Source: Haliotis asinina (Eukaryota; Mollusca; Gastropoda; Lepetellida; Haliotidae). Taken from it: a stretch of DNA of 64,000 bases. The notes under the pieces are model-generated. The model saw only the letters and a program-made list of their open reading frames with translations. It ran no database searches and was not told the DNA's origin. The stretch lies in NCBI RefSeq assembly GCF_037392515.1, contig NC_090291.1, positions 38,277,001 through 38,341,000 of the forward strand. Reading direction: 5' to 3'. Position numbers and translations under genes: made by a program. Each line of letters begins with the position of its first letter. The first letter of the stretch is position 1. Shown here piece after piece: positions 25,814-37,800 of the stretch.

Positions 25814-28800
25814 GTGAATAACACTGCTTTTGTTTGCTCAAGCAATTAAGTTTGCCTGGTAATTGTTAAATGTAACTTGTGAAATCACTTCAAGATGTGG
25901 TGTGACTGGATTTTACCAGGCACAATTTGTTGTGCATATCTTCATGAAAATAGAAATGTATTGCAAATTCATGTTTGTCTTTTTGAATGATTTTGCTTGT
26001 TTATTGATGAACACTGCACTTTCACATATTACCATTGTGTGATGGCTGGCTGTAAATATTTGTGTCTGAACCAGACAATCCCATGTTTGGCATTATGAGC
26101 ATTGATCTATGCTATTAGCTTGACTACCTGATCCCGTTAGTCGCCTCTTACAATGAGCATGACATACTCCAGATCATTGCTCACCCTAATATTCATGGGT
26201 TGTTTGAATCATGAAAACCAGTTCATGCCAGTGTATTATGTACATAAATATCACAGACCATGATGAATTTTCTTTGCTGCGTCAACAAGGAGAAGCCCTA
26301 TCCATATAGTTGGTGTAATGCTGTTAGTGTAGAGTCTCTGGGATCTGTTTTCATTCCTGAAAACCTTACAAAAGTGTGATGGAGATCTCCTCAAAGTCAG
26401 AAATTTAATTGCCAAGTGAAGTTCCTGATATGGATACTATATAAGGATCAAGGGACTCTAATGATCTCAATATTTCTATCATTTGAAGGCCCTCTTCAAG
26501 AATCGGCACTCTGGACAGATGAATCTCAAACTGTGCCCTCCAATCTCCGTCATGGTCGTGCATCATCTCCACTCACAGATCGGGAGGAGGATGACCCTCT
26601 TGGCATCTCAGATGAGGGAGAAAGGTAATTCAAGGTTTTATTACCCAAAATAACTCTGCTCAACATCATGTCACAACTGGAGTGGGTAGAAATGCATTTG
26701 ATCGATTGCATTGATGTACATCTGAATTATCACCTCCTCGATTCAAGTATAGACAAATCTCATACATCATCTTATATACCTTGCTGGCTGTAAACAACAT
26801 CTAACATGGAGTTTAGGTGGTCAGAGTTGCTACCTGTAATGAATTTGAACTTCTATCGTTCATGGATGTGCCACAGTAGATGATATAAAACGATACAAAA
26901 ATGTACCTACAGAGCATCAAGAGTAGTTTTCTGTGTCTGTTATTTCATCCATCAGTTCTGACTACTGATCCAGGCTCTGAAGTAATTATGTGAATGTACA
27001 GTACACTAAATCATTGTTCGGGTTAGAGGAGAAACCTGTGTATTTTATGCAAAAAATAATAAAAACATGCGAAAAATATTTTGTGTGCTTGTTCTGGATG
27101 CATAGATTCTGACATACTTATTTTGTAAGGAGTATCTTAAAATAGCAGTACCTCTCTCAGCAATATTCCAGCTAAGGAGTCTGGACATACCAGTGATGAA
27201 CAACATGAGGGTCGATCTACGCAGCTATGATATGATGACATGTGTCAGCCAAGACAGCAAGTCTGACCACTCGATACGGTTAATTAGTTTCCTTCTACGA
27301 CAAGCAAGGGTTAAAAGATTTTTTCTAACCTGAATCTTCACAGTTCGTTCACAAGAATGAATACTGAACAGACACACCTTTCCAGCAGTTAAAATGAACC
27401 CTGACACATACCCAGTCTACTTACATTCGAATCTTTTTCAGAGGCAAGATTTCTGAGGAAGACCTGTTGGAGATGTTTCCTGAGGGTGAGTTACCTGTTT
27501 TTATCGTGCTCACAAGATGTCAAGTTCTTGCAAGTAATGCCCTGTGCCATTTGTGTTGTGTATACAATCAGATAGATCTTAATGTCCAAAATAAAGATAT
27601 ATTGTTGTGGATATTGAATGTTGTTTCTGGGCACCATGGTAACTGCACTCAGGAGCGTGCACTATTGACATTTTTATCAGGACATAATCTTGCATGATTT
27701 AAAATTGTAATATTGCTTAACAAGTGGGAGAGAGTGATATATTTATGAAATGACCCCATGAAAATTCACTAGCCAGTTGGGGTGATGACTGTGGAGGCCT
27801 GACTGGATTTTTACTAGCCATGGGTAAGCAGACCAGTGACTATTTCATATGGTGCATCACTTCCTCTTGTCATAAATTATGAACAGCCCCTTATGGTTGA
27901 TGGGGGATGGCTGTTTGTGTCTGCACCGACAACAAATGTAATTTGCCATGTTATCAACTACAGGCTCTATTTATTACATGCAAGAGAAGCGGTGAAGTAG
28001 CTTAGTGGTTAAAGCATTCGCTCATCATGGAGAAGACAGGGGTTTGATTGCCCACATGGTTACAATGTGTGAAGCCCATTTCTGGTGTCTTCCACAATGA
28101 TATTGCTGGAATATTGCTAAAAGCAACATACAAGGAAAGCTACTCACCCATCATTACATGCCCGCTTGATATTCCTTAAATATTGCAAACATTGCATGAA
28201 CATTTTTAGGAGTTTCATTGTTAGAGTCTTTGTCAGTATTGAGAGTATATTACCATGCTTATATCCTACATTATTCACTCATGGTTATTACAGTGATTGC
28301 ATAACCGTAGAAGGTTTTAAGGACATTTTAAAGGCATAGGTTCTTAGTTCTTCTTTTCACTTCAGCATCTGGGAATATTTCATTAGAAAACTTTACACCG
28401 GAGTGGTACTTGCTGGAAAACCACCAAAACGCAAGGTATTATAACTGTATGGTATCTTTACTCTATTTAGTAAATACTAGCTGTTTAAATCCTGTCAGAA
28501 GTGTTGATGGAAACATAATTTTGCTGTTATGATAACACTTCTATATTCTGTATTTATGCTGACATCTGGAATGATTATGGATCATTGAATATATTTCTTT
28601 GTGTATAGGGGCGGTTGGGTTGCCTATTGGTTGTCATGCTGAAGGCCCTTGTTCAATACCCTAAATGGGTACAATGTGTGAAGCCCATTTCTGGTGTCCC
28701 TGGATGTGATGTTGCAGGAATATTGCTAAAAGCAGCATAAAATTAAACTCTTTGAGTATGGGTTACTTAGCAAATGTAATTAAGACTTTTGGAGTCGGCT

Positions 28801-31800
28801 GGGGTTGGGGTGGGGGAAGAGATTCTTCATTCTGGACCTGGATGTATACATAATGTACAAATCTTTATTTCCTCATTTGTCCTTGTTAGTTTTGAAGACC
28901 TGAAGGCAGGGCTGGCTCACATGCAACGTAAAGCTAGCCAGAGATCAGAGGGACCAATTGCAATTGTTCGATCCAACCTGACAGCAATCTTGGACTGCCT
29001 GGATAGTTTGTCATGTAAGTTTGCAACTGTAAAACTGAGCCTTGTGTGATGGGATACATGCTCTTTGTGTAAGCAGACAGTTATAAGTCTCTGTCTAGTT
29101 TAGGGCTCAAGGGACTGTTAAAGGGTGGTTTATGTGGCCTGCTTCACTTGATTTCTAAGAATATTACAGATGAAATGTCAATGACCATGGTCAGGAGTCT
29201 AAACCTATTACAGTTAGTGATTTCATCGTAAGACTGGAGAAGCTCAACCCTTGTTTCTTTGAACCTAGGGTATGTTTCTTACTAATCGTACTGAAAATGT
29301 ACCTGTGAAGATCAGGGTTAGAATGGTCTCGGTCAACCCATGCTTGTCGTAAGAGGTGACTAACAGGATCAGACTCGCTGAGTCTTTTTACACATGTTAT
29401 TGTTTCCCAAGTGTGTAGATGGATGCTCGTACTGTTGATCACTGGATTATCTGGTCCTGACTCTTTAATTCACAGACCCCCACCATATAGCTGAAGTATT
29501 GCTGTGTATAGTGTAAAACTCACTCACTTACTGAAAATGTATGATTGTGTAAGGCTGTAGGTACAATTTGGATACCGATGTATGATATAAAAACCCATAT
29601 GTTTATGCGGTCCCACTGGATTCTGTATATTCTGTAAATTGTTAGCATTTATGTGAAATCTGTATTCATGAATAATCTCACATCTCTTGTCCCTTGTAAA
29701 ATCCTGTATTACAATGCCCTCTGGGTAACCCTTTGTAAGTAGGCTCCATGCTATTTGTGGTAGGTGATTAGGATGGTCGTTGGGTCTCTGACCCTCTGAA
29801 TATTCATGTCACCTGCAGCAGTGGCCACCTGTGGAGACCATCTGTCTGGTGTGACCAGCTGACTTTGAGGTCTTTGTCACACTGGTGTAATGTACAATAC
29901 TAATGCAATCAGCCATTGATCTACCTGACTCACACCTGGTGACACACTGCAGTTCACTGCTGGAAGTGAGATAGCAGAATTATGTAGTCGATTACATTGA
30001 TTGTTTTTGTTATTATGTGGCCCAGGGAAATTTGCACACTGTCAATTCCTCACAGTCTAACCCATCTCCGTTCTTTAAGTTTGAGTTTACTGACTTGAAT
30101 GCCGTAAAGTTCGTCTGTTAAAAGAAAAAAAACCAAACTATATGACAAATAGCAACTTTAAGAATAAGAACAATTAAAATCAATCATGCTGTTTTTACCT
30201 TTTATCCAGCCAAGGGCACTTACTTTTGAACTGTTGATATTTCCAATTATGTCAGAGATGGTGGCAGTTTGTGCCCAATACGGTAGTGAATGTATTTGGA
30301 TGTTTACTAATATTTTATTATGCTTTATTCTTTGTATACATAATTGTATAATCTGACTTCACAAGATTCACACTAGTGATTCACACGTCTAGTGCATAAA
30401 GGTGGAGATTGTGCTGGTGTGATGTCTCAGGATGGAAATGTCACAATGGCCCTATGTTAGTGAAGGGCTGTGTCGGAGTGAGGAAGTGCCAAATCAGTGT
30501 AGGTTCATGTTGGGAAAGTGATGTGTTTGTGCATGGCATAATGGACAGATACCTTTCCTACTCTCAGAATGTTTATGTGTCAAGACAACCAAACAGAGTA
30601 TTATTGTGACGAGTACCCTAACCAGATATTTAGAGGAATGAGATGAAAAACATGAAGACTGTATTGAGTCTTGTTATGAGACCTCATTGTTGTGTTTCAG
30701 CCATGTATGAGAAATTCTCTACAGATGATATCCGTGGTGACTGTATGAACTCCTACGCAGTGCTGCTTATGCGTGAGTACTTCGTAATACAGATAAATCC
30801 TGTTAGGTTGCACAGATCATCAGCTGCCTTGACAGTGCATACTCAATAATCAAGTCTATACCAGTAATCTGAAACAATTATGTACCATATATTACTGTAG
30901 ATAAGCTGAATTTTGAAGACCAAAAGATGCAGTCTGTAGAGGGGGTTCAGCTTATATATGGGTAACACTTTCATCAAATGAAATGTATCCATGACATTGT
31001 ATCCATTTTCTGTTAACTGGACTTCATTTCTAGGCATGGGTAGACGCAGTATGATTGTGATTTTTATGAATGAGAGAGATTGAATTTATAAATTATCAGT
31101 GCAGTCTCTAGTATGATGTGGATGTTCAGTAATACAGTAAGTCAAAAAAACCTCTTGCGTCAGTAACTTCAAATTGTTACCAGCCCCAAAACGATATAAC
31201 CAGACCAGAACTGAATTTATCCAGAAGAATGGAACATGTAGAGCGTTTACCAGCCTGTCTGACTGGCTGTAAATTTAGAACATTCGTCAGAAATCTAGCC
31301 TGTCTGGGGTGGCTGGACGGCCTTATTACATACACGGAATAATACTAACTAAACAGTATCAATAACTAGAGATATTATTAGGAATTGATTGGCGCCGCCT
31401 GGTTCTCACTACTCTAGTTATGCCTGTACAAAAACATGACAAAATGAGAAGTGAACTGTATGGTACCTCTCTTGGGGATTTCCCCAGATAACTCTGGACA
31501 GTCAAGTTGTGGATTCATGGGAAGAGCAGTGTCCCAGTACTCATCACTTGAGGATTGACTTGTATTATTTCAGTTCATTGAGGTATGATTTAAAAAACAG
31601 TGTGCAAACTATATTCATGTGTAAGGATGGTGTATTCGATCCTGAATATGTATGAATGTTGTTAAAATGTCCCATGCACAAATGATAGGGGTTAAACAGA
31701 AAGGGAATTCAACGATTGTAAATGGGATTCTCTGACAATGAAAGTAGTGCACTTTGATTGGCATGGCTTCAGTTTTTTTAAAACTAATTTTCCATGCTAA

Positions 31801-34800
31801 CATCATATATCTGTAATACTGCAAACATCACCCTAAAACAGTATCCAGAGTCATGACTGTTGAAGTTTGACTCCAGAGGCCAAGTCGTGTGCAGACGGAC
31901 TGTTCCAGGAGGTGTTGGGGAGAAAGGACAAGGCTGACTCTACCAGGAACGCCCTCAGTGTTCTTCAGAAGTTCAAGTTCCTGTTCTACCTGCCACTCAA
32001 CATTGAGAGAAATATACAAAGGGTAGGCATTTAGGATGCCCCATACACCAGTGATCAGAAAGCATGATTTAACATTACAAACCATTTCCTGTATTTCTTC
32101 AAGTGTCCATAAGGTTCTTGTAGTGTCCTGATCATTGTGTGGACGATTACCATCAACATGCAGGAAGAAGCCATGGAGATTGCTAAATAGGGTTGTCAGG
32201 GAGAGTTGGACAGTAGTAGGATGACTCTGGGAATTGTTATGGAAACAGGCAGTTGTAAATACAGTTGCTATGGAGACCCAGAATGGTAAGATGACTAGTG
32301 GGATTGCTATGGAGACAGAACTAAGATGACTACTTGGTAAGATTGTTTTGGAGACTAGCCACATTTATTGTTTTTGACTTCAGGGTGACTACAACATTGT
32401 GATCAACGACTATGAGAAGGCTAAATCTCTGTTTGCAGACACTGAAGTTGGTGTGTTTAAGAAAGGTAATGCACCTATCCTGTATCATCAGTATATGACA
32501 TTGATGCTGGAATAGGCTTTGTAAATAGTTGCCGTATTATACAATAAACAGATGTGTTATTATTCAAAACATCATAAAACTTGTAGCCCATTTTGGATGG
32601 AGTGTAGATAAAGTTTGACATGTTTGAACTCCAAGAAAGAAGTGTTAACTGATTTCTAGTTTTGAGACTCTGTTTGACACCGTCGGTTCCAAATTGATTC
32701 CCGCGCTTCAAATACTCAATAACATCCGGAAATTGGCCAACACATGATGTTTACTGACATAGCAAACAAAAGGAAACCAAAGGGTATTACTGTCTGCACT
32801 CGTTTACATTGAGTACGGGTAGAGCAGTGAAGTGTCATCAGCTGGCCGTTTCAGCTGGTTCCATGGTAGCATCTGGAGCTGCTCATTTGTGACGTCATGC
32901 TGACTTTATGTCACAATATGATTTTAATGACGTCATCACTGCTGATGTCACAACAAAACAATTGTTTGCGATGTGTCTACGTGTCAATATGCATCAAATA
33001 GTCTTGCAATTTCTGTACATCAAATCCCATTTGATCATGTTTTTCAACCAATCAATTACAGAACACGATGACTTTTGGTCTACAATGCAAATTACAGGTG
33101 TAGTTCTTAACTGTGACATGGGGGCTGTGGCCTAGCCTAGGGGTTAAAGTATTTGCTTGTCACACAGAAAACTCAGGCTTGATTCCCCACATAGGTACAA
33201 TGTGTGCAGCCATTTCTGGTCCTGTTGTGATATTGCTGGAATTCACATGACCCAACTAAAGCTGCTGTATATGCTTCTGTTGTGATGATGACTTATATTT
33301 TTAGGTGTCTGTTTATGTTACACAGCGTTCTATCTATTGATGTGACACCCTAAGTCTGTTCTGTGTTACACAGTGTTCTATCTATTGATGTGACACCCTA
33401 AGTCTGTTCTGTGTCACAGTGTTCTATGTATTGATGTGACACCCTAAGTCTGTTCTGTGTCACACAGTGTTCTATCTATTGATGTGACACCCTAAGTCTG
33501 TTCTGTGTCACACAGTGTTTTATCTATTGATGTGACACCCTAAGTCTGTTCCGTGTCACACAGTGTTCTATCTATTGATGTGACACCCTAAGTCTGTTCT
33601 GTGTTACACAGTGTTCTATCTATTGATGTGACACCCTAAGTCTGTTCTGTGTCACACAGTGTTCTATCTATTGATGTGACACCCTAAGTCTGTTCTGTGT
33701 TACACAGTGTTCTATCTATTGATGTGACACCCTAAGTCTGTTCTGTGTAACACAGTGTTCTATCTATTGATGTGACACCCTAAGTCTGTTCTGTGTTACA
33801 CAGTGTTCTATCTATTGATGTGACACCCTAAGTCTGTTCTGTGTCACACAGTGTTCTATCTATTGATGTGACACCCTAAGTCTGTTCTGTGTCACACAGT
33901 GTTCTATCTATTGATGCGACACCCTAAGTCTGTTCTGTGTCACACAGTGTTCTATCTATTGATGTGACACCCTAAGTCTGTTCTGTGTCACACAGTGTTC
34001 TATCTATTGATGTGACACCCTAAGTCTGTTCTGTGTTACACAGTGTTCTATCTATTGATGTGACACCCTAAGTCTGTTCTGTGTCACACAGTGTTCTATG
34101 TATTGATGTGACACCCTAAGTCTGTTCTGTGTCACACAGTGTTCTATCTATTGATGTGACACCCTAAGTCTGTTCTGTGTTACAGAGTGTTCTATCTATT
34201 GATGTGACACCCTAAGTCTGTTCTGTGTTACACAGTGTTCTATGTATTGATGTGACACCCTAAGTCTGTTCTGTGTCACACTGTGTTCTATGTATTGATG
34301 TGACACCCTAAGTCTGTTCTGTGTCACACAGTGTTCTATCTATTGATGTGACACCCTGAGTCTGTTCTGTGTTACACAGTGTTCTATCTATTGAAGTGAC
34401 ACCCTAAGTCTGTTCTGTGTTACACAGTGTTCTATCTATTGATGTGACACCCTAAGTCTGTTCTGTGTGATCCACTGTTCATAGACTGTGTGACTCAGCC
34501 TGTTCTATTTTATACAGTGTACCAGCAGGTGGAGCAGAGGATCAGTGAGTTCCGGGGGATGCTGCATAGTAAACTGCTGGAGCCCACCATCAGCCTGGAG
34601 GAGCAGAAGAAGCTGATCAGGTCAGTCCACAGCCCTTCTCACAAATGGAGGACGCTATGTCTGTCTAGAGGAGGGTGTGTGGGGTGGAATCAAGGCCCCC
34701 TTACCTCTTGTCTGCATTCAGGGATTCAGGGTTACAGTACAGTACAGTACAGTACAGTGCAGTACAGTGCAGTACAGTACAGTACAGTATAATGATTGCA

Positions 34801-37800
34801 GAGTATGAAACTCCCAAAAATTTCCGCCAGACCACAAGGCTTCTTAGATGTAAAACTTGCCAGGCCTGAGCAAAACTTACTGCCAACACTATTAACTTCA
34901 TAGATAGGGTACATATTTAAATTTTAACCTGACTGTCAGACAGGTGAATTTGAGAATCTGGCACACCATGTTGACAATTACCTGTTCCCATGTGGTCAAT
35001 CAGACATGTATTTCAAGTGCTGGCGATTACTCATACTTATGACATATTACAACACTAGCAAAATCATCTAGTGAATATACTAGTCCAAAACGGTAAAGTG
35101 TCACTAACCAATAACCTCAAACACAAGGAGTACCATGTGTGGATGGTGGAGGGGTGTTGTGTGGTGGACAGTTGCTAATGTAGAAGCAATACTTCCACAG
35201 ATACCTGATCAGCCTGGAGTATAACGGTGACCCGGCCTGGGAGTGTCTGGTGAAGCAGCAGAAGTGGCTGATTGGACTACTGCATGAGTGTAAGGAGGAC
35301 CACCTAGAGGCAGGTTGGTACCACACTGGTGTAGGTCTGGTCTTGTGTCTGTACACAGGGGCCACACTGATGTAGGGCTGGTCTTGTGTCTGTACACTGG
35401 GGCCACACTGGTGTAGGTCTGGTCTTGTGTCTGTACACTGGGGCCACACTGGTGTAGGTCTGGTCTTGTGTCTGTACACTGGGGCCACACTGGTGTAGGT
35501 CTGGTCTTGTGTGTGTACACTGGGGCCACACTGGTGTAGGTCTGGTCTTGTGTGTGTACACTGGGGCCACACTGGTGTAGGTCTGGTCTTGTGTCTGTAC
35601 ACTGGGGCCACACTGGTGTAGGTCTGGTCTTGTGTGTGTACACTGGGGCCACACTGGTGTAGGTCTGGTCTTGTGTGTGTACACTGGGGCCACACTGGTG
35701 TAGGTCTGGTCTTGTGTGTGTACACTGGGGCCACACTGGTGTAGGTCTGGTCTTGTGTCTGTACACTGGGGCCACACTGGTGTAGGTCTGGTCTTGAGTC
35801 TGTACACTGGGGCCACACTGGTGTAGGTCTGGTCTTGTGTGTGTACACGGGGGCCACACTGGTGTAGGTCTGGTCTTGTGTCTGTACACAGGGGCCACAC
35901 TGGTGTAGGTCTGGTCTAGTGTCTGTACACAGTGGCCACACTGGTGTAGGTCTGGTCTTGTGTCTGTACACTGGGGCCACACTGGTGTAGGCCTGGTCTT
36001 GTGTCTGTACACTGGGGCCACACTGGTGTAAGTCTGGTCTTGTGTGTGTACACTGGGGCCACACTGGTGTAGGTCTGGTCTTGTGTCTGTACACAGTGGC
36101 CACACTGGTGTAAGTCTGGATCTCGTGTCTGTCACTGTGGCCCCACTGGTGTAAGTCTGGTCTTGTGTTTGTACACAGGGGCCACACTGGTATAAGCCTG
36201 GTATTGTCTGTGTACACAGGGGCCACACTGGTGTAAGCCTGGTCTTGTGTTTGTACACTGGGGCCACACTAGTAAAAACTTGTCCTTGTGTTCAAAAACA
36301 GACCCAGACTTTAGATAGTCGTTGTGTCTGTAGACTGAGGCCAATACTCTTGTGACTATTATCCATGGGGAAGATCCCCAAAGAATTGATCATGTATGCT
36401 CAGTTATTAAGAATTTTATGTTTATCTTGTCAATAGAAACTGTAAATGTTCACAGGACATTGCATGATCATCACAGTGAGCTCTGAAAACATGGAGCTGT
36501 AGGATTAAATTTTGATGTCACATCTCAGTGGTTATTATAACCTTGAATGAATGATTGACTGACCTGATGGTCACATATTTAGCATTCGGTTAACTATAAT
36601 ATAGACCCATGAATATCTCAGTTAGAATTTGTGTTTAGCAACCCATGCCTGTTGTAAGATGTAACTAACATGGCCATGTGGTAATGCTTGTATGTCATCG
36701 TATCCTGACCAATGTCCCTGTTGACAACTGTAGCTGATGTTATCCTTCAGACAAGGCTTCTGACTGGGACATGGATATGTCATCTGGCAGACTGCGAGTT
36801 CCTCTTGGTACTCCCAACTTCAAGTCCAGTAAGTAATAGCATGCCAACTACCTAGCCATTGCTTGTTAGTCAGTGGTTACAGTGTATTGTCTCAGATATC
36901 AGGAATTGTTAACCACCCTGCCACTCGCCAAAACAATTTGGCAAATGTGAATGGCATCTGTAATGGAGCAATGTTCATATCCGAAAGACTGAGATGAAAC
37001 TGTCAAGATTCCTTTGTGAAAGCTGCAGTGCATGAGCAGGTTAGGGGACTGACATTGTGTGCTGATGAAGAGGTGAGTGACTTTGAAGGAGTGGATTCAA
37101 ATCCCAGATGGGACTCAACCCAACGAAAGTACAAGAAAGTGTAGTCCTAACTATAACATATGTTACATTTGACACTCTTTCTAAATGGCATTGTGCACTC
37201 ATTCCTTTGAATGTTTTGAAAAAAGAAATTATTCCAGAAATGTGTTTAAAAATACAAATTAAAGAATGGATACTTTTGCATGTGTTATGAAGTATTGATG
37301 CTCAGTAATTTCACCAGGAATCTGTGGGATAAGATGTGGCAGGGGTATTAGGAAATGGAATCTGCTGATGTTTGTGCTGATGAAAGGTGATGGTTCGTTA
37401 CAGGTGTGTCCAGGGAGTCCAGTTTCACTTCCTCATCTGATCAACCAGGTAAAACTTGTGTCAAAACTTGTTTTCCTTATCCTGACCCATGCTTATAGTG
37501 CTTGCCTCCTTTTATATGAATGATAGTGGAACACTTAATATCCCTTGTAGTTCTCCCTGAAATATGTCAGTTAGGAGATTTGTTTTACAGGTTTGATCAA
37601 ACAAAATTGAAAACTTTTCACTCTATACATAATAATAGCATGGTCCTGTTTGTGTGTCTGTGTGTTTGTGTGTCTGTGTGTGTTTGTGTGTCTGTGTGTG
37701 TTTATGTGTCTGTGTGTTTCTGTCTCAAATTCAAGGCAGAGCAAGCCATATAGAATTCAGATGAGATATATTATTTGGTAAATTAATGCATAGATTGAAT

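Larger units (their letters stand above)
24811..31876 (+). other. EXOC2: Sec5 introns 1-7 (between coding exons 1 and 8)
   Basis: Outside the listed exons this span holds family A copies at 26047, 27156 and 29302 and family B copies at 27989 and 28611. The introns at 25.8-26.5, 29.0-30.7 and 30.8-31.9 kb otherwise show nothing recognisable beyond AT-rich sequence. Confidence 0.75.

Noticed and set aside
27989-28130. Possible tRNA gene (clear boxes A and B)
   Set aside because: No acceptor stem pairing or complete cloverleaf, and the same unit recurs many times with a SINE body, so it is a tRNA-derived SINE.
31828-32364. 178-codon minus-strand frame
   Set aside because: It is antisense to Sec5 coding exon 8 (31877-32022) and flanking introns, and the sense strand matches EXOC2 exactly in phase.
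32908-33135. 75-codon plus-strand frame in the intron before Sec5 coding exon 10
   Set aside because: Low-complexity hydrophobic translation with no splice sites in a suitable phase; nearby TGACGTCA is probably chance.
33318-34470. CRISPR-like regular repeats
   Set aside because: Units are head-to-tail with no unique spacers, in an intron of an animal gene.
35117-36267. Minus-strand open frames of 369, 352 and 198 codons with repeats of the [15 protein letters not shown] kind
   Set aside because: They are translations of the 41-bp minisatellite. Because 41 is not a multiple of three, all three frames pass through the same words and stay open together. No start context, splice pattern or homology; antisense to Sec5.
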